The notes: generated from the letters alone by a model not told the origin. Counted from the stretch's first letter, positions 1 through 6,202 are shown. The stretch: DNA of 7,675 bases from Clostridioides sp. (GCA_031272305.1 JAISUA010000127.1:1-7675); one strand, 5' to 3'. A program made the numbers and translations.

Positions 1-1
1 C

Positions 2-163
2 AACGAAAACCAGCGTTCTGAATTCAGAAATAAAAATATAGGTTTTGTTTTCCAACAATTTAATCTTATAGAAACATTAGATATTTATCAATATTTTCAA
101 GTGAAATCAACATATCAAATACGTACTCTAACCAACAGAATTTGTAGTCTGTTCATTATTTGA
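2..163 (+). pseudogene. ABC-transporter ATPase fragment (LolD/MacB type), 5' end outside window, 3' end lost
   Basis: Read from base 2, the plus strand stays open to a TGA at 161-163. Codons 9-29 give RNKNIGFVFQQFNLIETLDI, which matches the Q-loop region of LolD/MacB-type ATPases (consensus near IGFVFQxFNLIPxLTxxENV). That loop couples the nucleotide-binding domain to its membrane permease. From about base 90 the translation no longer resembles the family and ends within about 24 codons. The signature LSGGQ, Walker B and switch His that should follow are absent. The other two forward frames do not restore them: one hits TGA at 102-104, and the other gives no recognisable residues. The Walker A part would lie left of the window. 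Such ATPases usually work with a membrane-fusion adaptor like the one encoded next door, but here the strand is opposite. I infer a truncated or rearranged gene remnant. The motif is clear; the pseudogene call is less certain because the 5' part is unseen. Confidence 0.62.
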
Positions 164-1348
164 GTCTGGATTTTCGTCTGTTGAACCACCGTTAATTTCA
201 TTTGAGTTATTATTTTCATCATTAGTTTGAGGATTTGTATTTACATCTTCAATTGTATTTTCGATAACATCTCCTTCTCTCATGTCATCGGTAGGATTTT
301 TTATCAAAATATCTTTTTCTTTTAAACCTTCTCGGATAACTGCAAAATCATCGTTTTGAGTTACGACTTCAACAAATTGTTTTTTCATAATACCATCGAA
401 ATTTATAAATACGTAATTCCTATTGTCGCTATCAAGCATTACACAAGAAGAAGGTATTTTTATTTGAGGATTATCGATTTTTATACTTGCTTGTAAATGA
501 TAACCATTGACAAGTCCTTCTTGGCTATCAAATTGAATACTGACATCATAGTATGACAAAGAATTTTGAGAGTTTGCATCAGAAGAAACTTCTGCAGAAG
601 GTCTATCAGAAATAGAGCTTATTCTTCCAGTCAAATCAGTATCTGTTGAAAATACATGTAAAGTAGCAGTTTGATCTACTTTTAGTTTAGGTAAATCTTG
701 TTCACTTATTTGACCAACCATATAAAGACTTGTACTTTCAAGAGTCAAATAACTAGAAATTTCTTTATTTGTATCCTGATCAGTAGAGTTGCTCAAATAA
801 ATTTTTCCATCAAAATCAGCAATTGTTTTAATATATGCTTTTGCATTTAAAGTAGTTATCTGAGAATTCGTATCAGATATTTGTTTTGTTAATGTAGCTA
901 AAATCTCTTTATTTTCAGGCGTATTTTTTGTAGCTGTCTTTTGTTTTTTTAAAGATTGAAGTTGAGTGTTCAATATTTTAACTTGTTCAAGAACAGCATC
1001 ATTTTTACTTGTAAATAATAAAGCTCCTTTTTTGACAGCTTGACCTTCTTTGACACTAACACTACTAATTACATAATCAGATGGGACTGAATAATCCTTT
1101 GTTTGTTTTGGAGATACAACTCCATTGACAAATATTTTTTCTGATTCAGGTATAGTGTAAGTCTCAATAGCTTCATCAGAGGGATTTATGTCTTTTGAAC
1201 CAAACAATTTATCAAAGGCTATCAATGCAACTAAAAAGAGGCATATTGCTACTGCAATAGATGAAAAAATAATTATTTTTTTCTTTTTTTCGCTCATTTT
1301 AGGTTTTTTAATATCATATTTTAATTTCTTTTTATTGAATAATTGCAT
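128..1348 (-). CDS. HlyD/RND-type membrane-fusion (periplasmic adaptor-like) protein
   Basis: This 406-aa protein has a short basic cytoplasmic N-terminus and one membrane anchor at about residues 25-45. A split biotinyl/lipoyl-like region follows at about 74-113 (VSVKEGQAVKKGALLF is the typical hammerhead turn). Next come a short coiled-coil hairpin at about 114-170, a second lipoyl strand (FDGKIYLS), and a beta-barrel and membrane-proximal region at about 205-350 (LTLESTSLYMVGQISEQDL; VNGYHLQASIKI). The last 40 residues are low-complexity, with about a dozen Asn plus Asp, Glu, Ser and Thr. This order is that of adaptor subunits which, in Gram-positives, sit outside the membrane and assist an ABC exporter. 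The start is supported by a perfect AAGGAGG at 1354-1360, five bases upstream. No intact partner ATPase or permease is visible; the only candidate is the broken ATPase at the left edge, on the other strand. The substrate is unknown. The family call is firm. Confidence 0.88.
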   Translation of the reverse strand: MQLFNKKKLKYDIKKPKMSEKKKKIIIFSSIAVAICLFLVALIAFDKLFGSKDINPSDEAIETYTIPESEKIFVNGVVSPKQTKDYSVPSDYVISSVSVKEGQAVKKGALLFTSKNDAVLEQVKILNTQLQSLKKQKTATKNTPENKEILATLTKQISDTNSQITTLNAKAYIKTIADFDGKIYLSNSTDQDTNKEISSYLTLESTSLYMVGQISEQDLPKLKVDQTATLHVFSTDTDLTGRISSISDRPSAEVSSDANSQNSLSYYDVSIQFDSQEGLVNGYHLQASIKIDNPQIKIPSSCVMLDSDNRNYVFINFDGIMKKQFVEVVTQNDDFAVIREGLKEKDILIKNPTDDMREGDVIENTIEDVNTNPQTNDENNNSNEINGGSTDENPDSNNEQTTNSVG

Positions 1349-1454
1349 AAAAACCTCCTTAATTAATTCTGTTTATGAAAAAATTCCATTAAAATATTCG
1401 TATATAAAACAACTAATACGACTTATCATCACTTAAAATAAGATCTAATAAGAT

Positions 1455-1514
1455 AAGTCTTGAAAAAAGTGAGATAGAAAATCTTTGATTTTCGTTATCG
1501 AACTTCATAATAAT
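1455..1514 (-). repeat. Dispersed repeat, copy A, upstream of the adaptor gene
   Basis: Read on the minus strand, this segment runs from ATTATTATGAAGTTC through CGATAACGAAAATC to TTTTTTCAAGACTT. Its last 46 bases match copy B (4701-4746, plus strand) with only three mismatches. Both contain the hairpin GAAAATC, 3-nt loop, GATTTTC, followed by CTATCTCA and a run of six T. The copy points towards the adaptor gene, with its end 106 nt before the ATG. It may be a mobile-element remnant or a shared leader or operator element. Confidence 0.75.
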
Positions 1515-1555
1515 CATTATATTAATTTTAAATAAAAATAAACTATTTTGCAAGT

Positions 1556-1594
1556 AATATATAGTATTTTTAGTTAAAATATATAGTATTTTTA
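1556..1594 (+). repeat. 17-nt direct repeat, 22-nt period
   Basis: AATATATAGTATTTTTA occurs exactly at 1556-1572 and again at 1578-1594. The period of 22 nt is about two helical turns, so a dimeric protein could bind both on the same face. The region is very AT-rich, so chance or slippage duplication is also possible. Confidence 0.55.
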
Positions 1595-1622
1595 TTAATA
1601 AAACAGGAATAATAGATATTTT

Positions 1623-1649
1623 AGTAATAAAAAACAGTTTTTTGTTACT
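1623..1649. repeat. Near-perfect inverted repeat (13-nt arms)
   Basis: The arms AGTAATAAAAAAC and GTTTTTTGTTACT flank a single A, with one T-G mismatch (a wobble pair in RNA). It lies six bases before the TTGAAT box of a promoter-like pair at 1656-1683, so an operator is possible. It could instead be an AT-rich hairpin without function. Confidence 0.5.
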
Positions 1650-1655
1650 TCAATT

Positions 1656-1683
1656 TTGAATATTTTTGAGTATACATTATAAT
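1656..1683 (+). promoter_or_regulatory. Possible promoter TTGAAT-16-TATAAT; second TATAAT at 1711-1716
   Basis: TTGAAT at 1656-1661 and TATAAT at 1678-1683 are separated by 16 bases, a good sigma-A-like match. A second TATAAT at 1711-1716 has only a weak TTTAAA 16 bases upstream. If either is used for nfnA, the leader would be about 350-390 nt. In such AT-rich DNA these boxes arise by chance often. Confidence 0.35.
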
Positions 1684-1867
1684 TATATTTTAAAAATTTC
1701 TTAAATGTAGTATAATGAGAATACGGAATAGAAGTAAAAATTTTATATAAAAAAATACTAATATGTGTTAAAAATTAATTTTACTTAGGAATTATTATTT
1801 AATCTTTATTCTTTGCGAAAAATTGTAAAATATTTATTTTATTTTTATCTTAATAAATTTTATTTAA

Positions 1868-1901
1868 AAATTAATTATCTACAAATACAAATTAATTATC
1901 T
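1868..1901 (+). repeat. 13-nt direct repeat, 21-nt period
   Basis: AAATTAATTATCT occurs exactly at 1868-1880 and 1889-1901. The 21-nt period is again close to two helical turns. It lies about 100-130 nt before the TATAAT box nearest nfnA. Function unknown. Confidence 0.45.
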
Positions 1902-1920
1902 TGTAAAGTTCATTTAAATT

Positions 1921-1982
1921 TAAATAAAAGTATTTAACAAAAATAAAGTATAAATAAAAAAGTTTTTAACAAGAGTAAAGTA
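1921..1982 (+). repeat. Imperfect tandem duplication (30 and 32 nt) upstream of nfnA
   Basis: The blocks 1921-1950 and 1951-1982 both begin TAAATAAAA, contain TTTAACAA and end TAAAGTA. They differ by a 2-nt indel and three substitutions. The second block ends 16 bases before the TATAAT at 1999-2004, where an activator or repressor of nfn could bind. It could also be a simple slippage duplication. Confidence 0.55.
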
Positions 1983-1998
1983 TATTATATTTATATTG

Positions 1999-2004
1999 TA
2001 TAAT
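1999..2004 (+). promoter_or_regulatory. Possible -10 box for nfnAB
   Basis: This is a perfect TATAAT preceded by TTG, about 66 bases upstream of the chosen nfnA start. No good -35 hexamer is present 16-18 bases upstream. If real, the promoter may need an activator, perhaps acting at the tandem repeat just upstream. Confidence 0.35.
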
Positions 2005-2057
2005 ACTTGATAATTGATGACATATTAGTGTTGAAATTAATTTAAAATATTATGAAT

Positions 2058-2064
2058 GGAGAGG
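2058..2064 (+). promoter_or_regulatory. Ribosome binding site that sets the nfnA start
   Basis: GGAGAGG lies five bases before the ATG at 2070. The in-frame ATG at 2052 has only AT-rich sequence upstream and would place this site inside the coding region, so 2070 is preferred. Confidence 0.65.
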
Positions 2065-2069
2065 TTGAA

Positions 2070-2969
2070 ATGAGTTTTAAAATAGTTAGCAAAAAAGAGC
2101 TAGCAAATAATATTTATCTAATGGATATTGAAGCTCCTAGAGTTGCAAAATCGGCTAAACCAGGGCAATTTATTATTATCAAAATGGATGAAAAGGGAGA
2201 AAGAATTCCTCTTACAATAGCTGATTATGACATTGAAAAAGGAACAGTATCAATAGTTTTCCAAGTTGTTGGAGCATCAACAAAAAGACTTGCTGATTAC
2301 AATGAAAATGACAGTGTAAGAGACTTCGTTGGACCTCTAGGAAGACCAAGTGATTTTGTTGAAGAAGATATAGAAGATTTAAAGAAACAAAATATAATAT
2401 TCATAGCTGGTGGAGTTGGTGCAGCACCAGTGTATCCTCAAGTTAAATGGATGAAAGAACATGGTATAGATGTAGATGTTATAGTTGGTTCAAAGAACAA
2501 AGAATTACTTATACTAGAAGATGAAATGAGAGCAGTTGCAAAAAATTTATATATTTGTACAGATGATGGTTCTTATGGATTCAAAGGTATGGTCACTGCT
2601 ATGCTTACTGATCTTGTTGAGAATCAAGGAAAATCATATGATCATGCTATAGTTATTGGTCCTATGATAATGATGAAATTTGCTTGTATACTTACAAAAC
2701 AACTTAATATACCTACAGTAGTAAGTTTGAATACTCTTATGGTTGATGGTACAGGTATGTGTGGTGCTTGTAGAGTAAGTATCGGAGATGAAATAAAATT
2801 TGCTTGTGTTGATGGACCAGAATTCGATGGATTCTTGGTAAATTTTGATGAAGCTATGAGAAGACAAACTATGTACAAAACTCAAGAAGGCAAAAAAATG
2901 CTTGAACTTGAAGACGGAGGTAATTCTCACTCAAAAGATTGCAAATGTAATATAGGAGGGACAAAATAA
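2070..2969 (+). CDS. nfnA: NfnAB electron-bifurcating transhydrogenase, small FAD/[2Fe-2S] subunit
   Basis: This 299-aa flavoprotein is of the ferredoxin-NADP reductase/PyrK-like family. With NfnB it catalyses reversible flavin-based bifurcation in the cytoplasm: NADH and reduced ferredoxin together reduce two NADP+. Numbered from the 2070 start, an FAD-binding barrel covers about 1-100, with RIPLTIAD at 45-52. An NAD-binding domain follows, with IAGGVGAAP at 112-120. Near the C-terminus lies the [2Fe-2S] segment DGTGMCGAC ... FACVDG. Cys231, Cys234 and Cys246 are visible, and Asp226 sits where the aspartate ligand of characterised NfnA proteins is found. The tail adds a CKC motif (Cys291, Cys293) of unknown role. 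The stop overlaps the start of nfnB by one base, indicating coupled translation. A longer start at 2052 (305 aa) is possible but lacks a ribosome binding site. Older annotation names for the family include sulfide dehydrogenase subunit beta and dihydroorotate dehydrogenase electron-transfer subunit; the pairing with NfnB favours Nfn. Confidence 0.9.
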   Translation: MSFKIVSKKELANNIYLMDIEAPRVAKSAKPGQFIIIKMDEKGERIPLTIADYDIEKGTVSIVFQVVGASTKRLADYNENDSVRDFVGPLGRPSDFVEEDIEDLKKQNIIFIAGGVGAAPVYPQVKWMKEHGIDVDVIVGSKNKELLILEDEMRAVAKNLYICTDDGSYGFKGMVTAMLTDLVENQGKSYDHAIVIGPMIMMKFACILTKQLNIPTVVSLNTLMVDGTGMCGACRVSIGDEIKFACVDGPEFDGFLVNFDEAMRRQTMYKTQEGKKMLELEDGGNSHSKDCKCNIGGTK

Positions 2970-4360
2970 TGGCAGATAATAAGAGAGTTCCTGTTAGAGA
3001 ACAAGATGCAAAAGTTAGAGCAACAAATTTTGAAGAAGTTTGCTATGGATATAATTTAGAAGAAGCAAAAGAAGAAGCAAAGAGATGTTTAGGTTGTAAA
3101 AAACCAAGATGCGTTGAAGGATGTCCTGTTTCTATAGAAATACCTGATTTTATATCAAAAGTAAAAGAAGGAGATATAGAAGGAGCAGCAAAAGTTATTG
3201 CTAGAAATAGTTCTCTTCCTGCAGTTTGCGGAAGAGTATGCCCACAAGAAACACAATGTGAAGGTAAATGTATTGTAGGTATAAAAAATGAACCAGTGTC
3301 AATTGGTAAATTAGAAAGATTTGTAGCAGACTGGTCAAGAGAAAATAATATCAATTTATCAGAAACAAAATCTAAGAAGAATGCAAAAGTAGCTGTAATA
3401 GGAAGTGGACCAGCAGGACTTGCTTGTGCTGGTGACTTAGCTAAAGAAGGTTATGATGTAACAATATTTGAAGCTATGCACGAACCAGGTGGAGTTTTAA
3501 CTTATGGTATCCCAGAATTCAGACTACCAAAAAGCGGAGTAGTACAACCTGAAATTGAAAACATCAAAAAATTAGGAGTACACTTAGAAACTAATGTTAT
3601 AATAGGTAGAACACTTACTATTAAACAATTAAAAGAGGAAGAAGGATTTGATGCTATATTCATTGGATCAGGAGCAGGACTTCCATCATTTATGGGTATA
3701 CCTGGAGAAAACGGAAACGGAGTATTCTCTGCTAACGAATATCTTACAAGAGTAAACCTAATGAAAGCATTTAGAGAAGATTATGATACACCAGTAAGAT
3801 CAGGAAAAAGAGTAATCACTGTTGGTGGTGGTAATGTTGCTATGGATGCTGCTAGAACAGCACTTAGACTTGGATCAGAATCTTATATAGTATATAGAAG
3901 AAGTGAAGCAGAACTTCCTGCAAGAGTGGAAGAAGTTCATCATGCAAAAGAAGAAGGAGTAGTTTTCAATTTATTGACAAATCCTAAGGAAATACTTCTT
4001 GATGAACAAGGAAATGTAAGAGGTATGATTTGTATAAAAATGGAACTTGGAGAACCAGATGAATCTGGAAGAAGAAGACCAAAAGAAATAGCTGGTTCAG
4101 AATTTGAAATTGAAGCTGATACAGTTATAATGTCATTAGGTACAAGCCCTAATCCACTTATTTCATCAACTACAAAAGGTCTAGATGTAAATAGAAAAGG
4201 ATGTATAGTAGCTACTGATGAAGAAGGTCTTACATCTATAGATGGAATATATGCTGGTGGAGATGCTGTTACAGGTGCAGCTACAGTAATATCTGCAATG
4301 GGTGCTGGTAGAAAAGCAGCAGCAGCTATTGATGAATATCTTAAACAAAACGTTCTTTAA
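2969..4360 (+). CDS. nfnB: NfnAB electron-bifurcating transhydrogenase, large FAD/2x[4Fe-4S] subunit
   Basis: This 463-aa protein belongs to the GltD-like (glutamate synthase small subunit) family. It carries the bifurcating FAD, the NADP(H) site and two [4Fe-4S] clusters. Cysteines at 40, 43, 48 and 52 (CLGCKKPRCVEGC) and at 87, 91, 97 and 101 (CGRVCPQETQCEGKC) form the N-terminal ferredoxin-like domain. By analogy with dihydropyrimidine dehydrogenase, one cluster would use 40, 43, 48 and 101, and the other 52, 91, 97 plus Glu116 of KLERF; this alignment is from memory. The FAD motif VIGSGPAG is at 143-150, the NADP(H) motif VGGGNVAMDAA starts at 285, and the second FAD segment GIYAGGDAVTGAATV starts at 426. 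The start follows AGGAGGG (2954-2960) by eight bases, inside the end of nfnA. Length is normal for the family. Alone it could be labelled NADPH-glutamate synthase, but no large glutamate synthase subunit is nearby and the nfnA partner is. Confidence 0.92.
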   Translation: MADNKRVPVREQDAKVRATNFEEVCYGYNLEEAKEEAKRCLGCKKPRCVEGCPVSIEIPDFISKVKEGDIEGAAKVIARNSSLPAVCGRVCPQETQCEGKCIVGIKNEPVSIGKLERFVADWSRENNINLSETKSKKNAKVAVIGSGPAGLACAGDLAKEGYDVTIFEAMHEPGGVLTYGIPEFRLPKSGVVQPEIENIKKLGVHLETNVIIGRTLTIKQLKEEEGFDAIFIGSGAGLPSFMGIPGENGNGVFSANEYLTRVNLMKAFREDYDTPVRSGKRVITVGGGNVAMDAARTALRLGSESYIVYRRSEAELPARVEEVHHAKEEGVVFNLLTNPKEILLDEQGNVRGMICIKMELGEPDESGRRRPKEIAGSEFEIEADTVIMSLGTSPNPLISSTTKGLDVNRKGCIVATDEEGLTSIDGIYAGGDAVTGAATVISAMGAGRKAAAAIDEYLKQNVL

Positions 4361-4482
4361 AATTAAGAAAGTAAAAAGTTAAGTAAATAAAAAATAAATT
4401 ATTTAAGAAATTAAATATAAATTTTAAAAAATAGATATAAAAAATACAAAAAAATTATAAAAAATAAATAAAAATCAAATAA

Positions 4483-4542
4483 AAATCATTATACTCTTAT
4501 TTTTCCACTTGAAAAAGTGAGATAAAAGGAGTATAATGATTT
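4483..4542. repeat. Long imperfect hairpin, 28-nt arms around a GAAA loop
   Basis: The arms 4483-4510 and 4515-4542 pair with five mismatches. The outermost 14 bases (AAATCATTATACTC against GAGTATAATGATTT) are perfect, and the loop is GAAA. CTTGAAAAAGTGAGATA inside it (4508-4524) matches the CTTGAAAAAAGTGAGATA of repeat copy A except for one A. It is followed by TATTAGG rather than a T-run, so it is a poor terminator by itself; a small non-autonomous mobile-element remnant is possible. Confidence 0.6.
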
Positions 4543-4549
4543 ATTAGGC

Positions 4550-4584
4550 AATACATCGTAGAAACTTGCGATGTATTTTCTTAT
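4550..4584 (+). terminator. Probable rho-independent terminator after nfnB
   Basis: AATACATCG (4550-4558) pairs with CGATGTATT (4569-4577), extended inward by a T-G and an A-T pair. The loop is six bases, and the stem is followed by TTCTTATT. It lies 190 nt after the nfnB stop with no gene between. The T-run is short and interrupted. Confidence 0.55.
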
Positions 4585-4633
4585 TACAGTATTATTTCTT
4601 AAAATATTATATTTTTGTTAATTTTTTCTTAAA

Positions 4634-4746
4634 ATTATTATGAGAAGTTCATATTATAAAAAAATGTATGTTTTCGCACTTCGAACCAAGTAGGAAACTT
4701 CGATTACGAAAATCATAGATTTTCTATCTCAGTTTTTTCAAGACTT
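4634..4746 (+). repeat. Dispersed repeat, copy B, upstream of the MATE gene
   Basis: Bases 4701-4746 match copy A (1455-1500, minus strand) at 43 of 46 positions, including the hairpin GAAAATC, loop ATA, GATTTTC and the TTTTTTCAAGACTT end. Bases 4634-4650 (ATTATTATGAGAAGTTC) match the outer end of copy A apart from an extra GA. About 43 nt in between have no counterpart in copy A. The copy points towards the MATE gene, ending 85 nt before its start codon. Confidence 0.72.
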
Positions 4747-4762
4747 GTAACAGTGTTTTTAA

Positions 4763-4768
4763 TATAAT
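4763..4768 (+). promoter_or_regulatory. Possible -10 box for the MATE gene
   Basis: A perfect TATAAT begins 17 bases after the end of repeat copy B. Transcription would start near 4775, giving a leader of about 55 nt and excluding the upstream TTG at 4772 as start codon. No matching -35 hexamer is evident. Confidence 0.35.
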
Positions 4769-4816
4769 TTCTTGCAAGTCTTATTAAGAAATATATGTAA
4801 TTTAAAAAATATTAAA

Positions 4817-4823
4817 AAGGGGG
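4817..4823 (+). promoter_or_regulatory. Ribosome binding site that sets the TTG start of the MATE gene
   Basis: AAGGGGG lies eight bases before the TTG at 4832. The open frame extends upstream to a TTG at 4772, but that codon has no such site and lies about where transcription would begin. Confidence 0.65.
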
Positions 4824-4831
4824 ACAATAAT

Positions 4832-6202
4832 TTGGAACATCAGGAAGAGTTAAGAACTCAACCAATTAGAAAATTATTGCTTAAGTATTCAGTTCCTGCG
4901 ATAATAGGAATGTTAGTTAACAGTTTGTATAACGTTGTAGATAGAATATTTATTGGAAATATGAAAGATGTCGGTTCGATGGCTATGACAGGTCTTGGAA
5001 TAACGATGCCGATTATTACTATTGTTATGGCATTTGGAATGCTAGTAGGAATAGGAGCTACAACAAATATTTCGCTTAGACTTGGTGAAGGACATAGAGA
5101 AAGAGCAGAAAGAATATTAGGCAATGCAGCATCTTTAGCAATCATAATAGGTTTAATTATTGCAATAATAGGTTTGATATTTAAAGATCAGATTCTTTAT
5201 ATATTTGGAGCTAGTAGTCAAACCATATATTATGCGAGAGAATATATAGGTATAATTTTTATAGGAGTACCAGCAAGTTTACTTTCATTTTCGCTTAATC
5301 ATTCAATAAGAGCAGATGGAAAACCAATCATTTCAGCAAGTATAATGATCGTAGGCTGTTTAACAAATGTAGTTTTAGATTATATTTTTATCTTTAGATT
5401 CGATTTTGGAATAAGAGGAGCAGCACTAGCTACTATAATTTCTCAATGCTTAACGGCGATACTTACTTCATATTATTATATTTCAGGAAAATCTAATTTA
5501 ACTTTCAAATTCAATAATATGAAATTGGATGCAAAAATAGTTAAAACGATTTTCGCTATAGGAATGGCTTCGTTTTTCATGCAACTTGCAGCAAGTTTGG
5601 TGCAAGTTATATCGAACCACTCTCTTAGAATATATGGTGGAGATTTGGCAATAGGAGCAATGACAACTATAGTATCTATAAATATGATGTTTTTGATGCC
5701 TATATTTGGAATAAATCAAGGTTCACAACCTATTGTTGGTTTTAATTATGGTGCTAAACAATATGACAGAGTTAGAAGAACATTGATAGCCTCTATGAGT
5801 GTAGCAACAACAATATTAACTATAGGATTCTTAGCAGTACAAATAGCACCAGAACCTATTTTGGGTATTTTTAATAGAGATCCAGAACTTATGGCGATAT
5901 CTGTGAATGGTATAAGAAAAATAACATTAGGATTATTTTTAATAGGAATATCTATTGTTGGAGGAACATTTATTCAATCAATTGGTAAAGCTAAAATATC
6001 AATGATTCTTAGTCTTTTAAGACAAGTTATACTTTTAATACCACTTTTGATTTTCCTTCCAAAAATATTTGGTTTAGATGGTGTTTGGTTCTCTCAACCA
6101 ATAGCTGATGTAACATCTACGATAATTACAATAATAGTAGTTATCAAAGAGCTTAGACTTCAAAGAAGAATGGAAATGAAATTAAAATCAGAAGAAAACT
6201 AA
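4832..6202 (+). CDS. MATE-family multidrug efflux pump, MepA-like
   Basis: This 456-aa, very hydrophobic protein is predicted to have 12 membrane helices in two six-helix halves. MATE pumps export cationic drugs or metabolites across the inner membrane in exchange for Na+ or H+. Family marks, numbered from the TTG start, are the N-terminal PIRKLLLKYSVPAIIGMLVN followed by NVVDRIFIGN (about 34-43), NHSIRADGKP (156-165), NVVLDYIFIF (179-188), and the MepA-type NQGSQPIVGFNYGAKQ (295-310) at the start of the second half. Length is typical. The C-terminus is a short basic, then acidic tail. The start is TTG, chosen for its ribosome binding site; an upstream TTG at 4772 would add 20 polar residues that do not resemble the family. 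It is transcribed alone, between a terminator at 4550-4584 and one at 6264-6313. Dispersed repeat copy B lies in its upstream region. The substrate cannot be read from sequence. Confidence 0.92.
   Translation: MEHQEELRTQPIRKLLLKYSVPAIIGMLVNSLYNVVDRIFIGNMKDVGSMAMTGLGITMPIITIVMAFGMLVGIGATTNISLRLGEGHRERAERILGNAASLAIIIGLIIAIIGLIFKDQILYIFGASSQTIYYAREYIGIIFIGVPASLLSFSLNHSIRADGKPIISASIMIVGCLTNVVLDYIFIFRFDFGIRGAALATIISQCLTAILTSYYYISGKSNLTFKFNNMKLDAKIVKTIFAIGMASFFMQLAASLVQVISNHSLRIYGGDLAIGAMTTIVSINMMFLMPIFGINQGSQPIVGFNYGAKQYDRVRRTLIASMSVATTILTIGFLAVQIAPEPILGIFNRDPELMAISVNGIRKITLGLFLIGISIVGGTFIQSIGKAKISMILSLLRQVILLIPLLIFLPKIFGLDGVWFSQPIADVTSTIITIIVVIKELRLQRRMEMKLKSEEN

Larger units (their letters stand above)
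1349..2057. other. AT-rich intergenic region between divergent genes, no gene seen
   Basis: This roughly 700-nt gap separates the divergently transcribed adaptor gene and nfnA. All six frames are broken by frequent stops, apart from the edge of an antisense frame over the adaptor gene. It contains a dispersed repeat (1455-1514), a direct repeat (1556-1594), an inverted repeat (1623-1649), promoter-like boxes (1656-1683, 1711-1716, 1999-2004), a 13-nt direct repeat (1868-1901) and a 30/32-nt tandem repeat (1921-1982). I see no tRNA, riboswitch-like fold or small coding frame with a ribosome binding site. The gap is long for such a genome, so control signals or remnants of lost sequence are likely. 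Confidence 0.7.
4361..4831. other. AT-rich intergenic region between nfnB and the MATE gene, no gene seen
   Basis: This gap of about 470 nt has no credible coding frame. The first 120 nt are almost pure A/T without clear structure. It then holds a long imperfect hairpin (4483-4542), a probable terminator (4550-4584), dispersed repeat copy B (4634-4746), and a -10-like box and ribosome binding site for the MATE gene. Confidence 0.7.

Noticed and set aside
16..29. Perfect 14-bp palindrome TTCTGAATTCAGAA
   Set aside because: It lies inside the conserved coding part of the ATPase fragment and has no T-run; most likely chance.
128..1348. Lipoprotein or secreted-protein interpretation of the adaptor N-terminus
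   Set aside because: No lipobox cysteine or signal-peptidase site follows the hydrophobic segment; it looks like an uncleaved membrane anchor.
1188..1436. Open plus-strand frame of 82 codons over the adaptor start
   Set aside because: It is antisense to the N-terminal coding region and ribosome binding site of the adaptor, low-complexity (Phe/Ile/Lys) and has no ribosome binding site.
1349..2057. CRISPR array, riboswitch or tRNA in the long spacer
   Set aside because: The repeats are pairs only and differ from one another; there are no regular spacers, no GC-containing conserved fold and no cloverleaf.
2634..2930. Two open minus-strand frames inside nfnA
   Set aside because: Both are shadows of a strongly supported gene, without ribosome binding sites or family resemblance.
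3043..3354. Open minus-strand frame inside nfnB
   Set aside because: It is antisense to the conserved iron-sulfur domain; a shadow frame.
2969..4360. Glutamate synthase (NADPH) small subunit as the function of the GltD-like gene
   Set aside because: No large glutamate synthase subunit is adjacent, while the nfnA partner overlaps its start; Nfn is the better reading.
4858..5145. Open minus-strand frame inside the MATE gene (another at 5498-5719)
   Set aside because: It mirrors a hydrophobic membrane-protein coding strand; there are no start signals.
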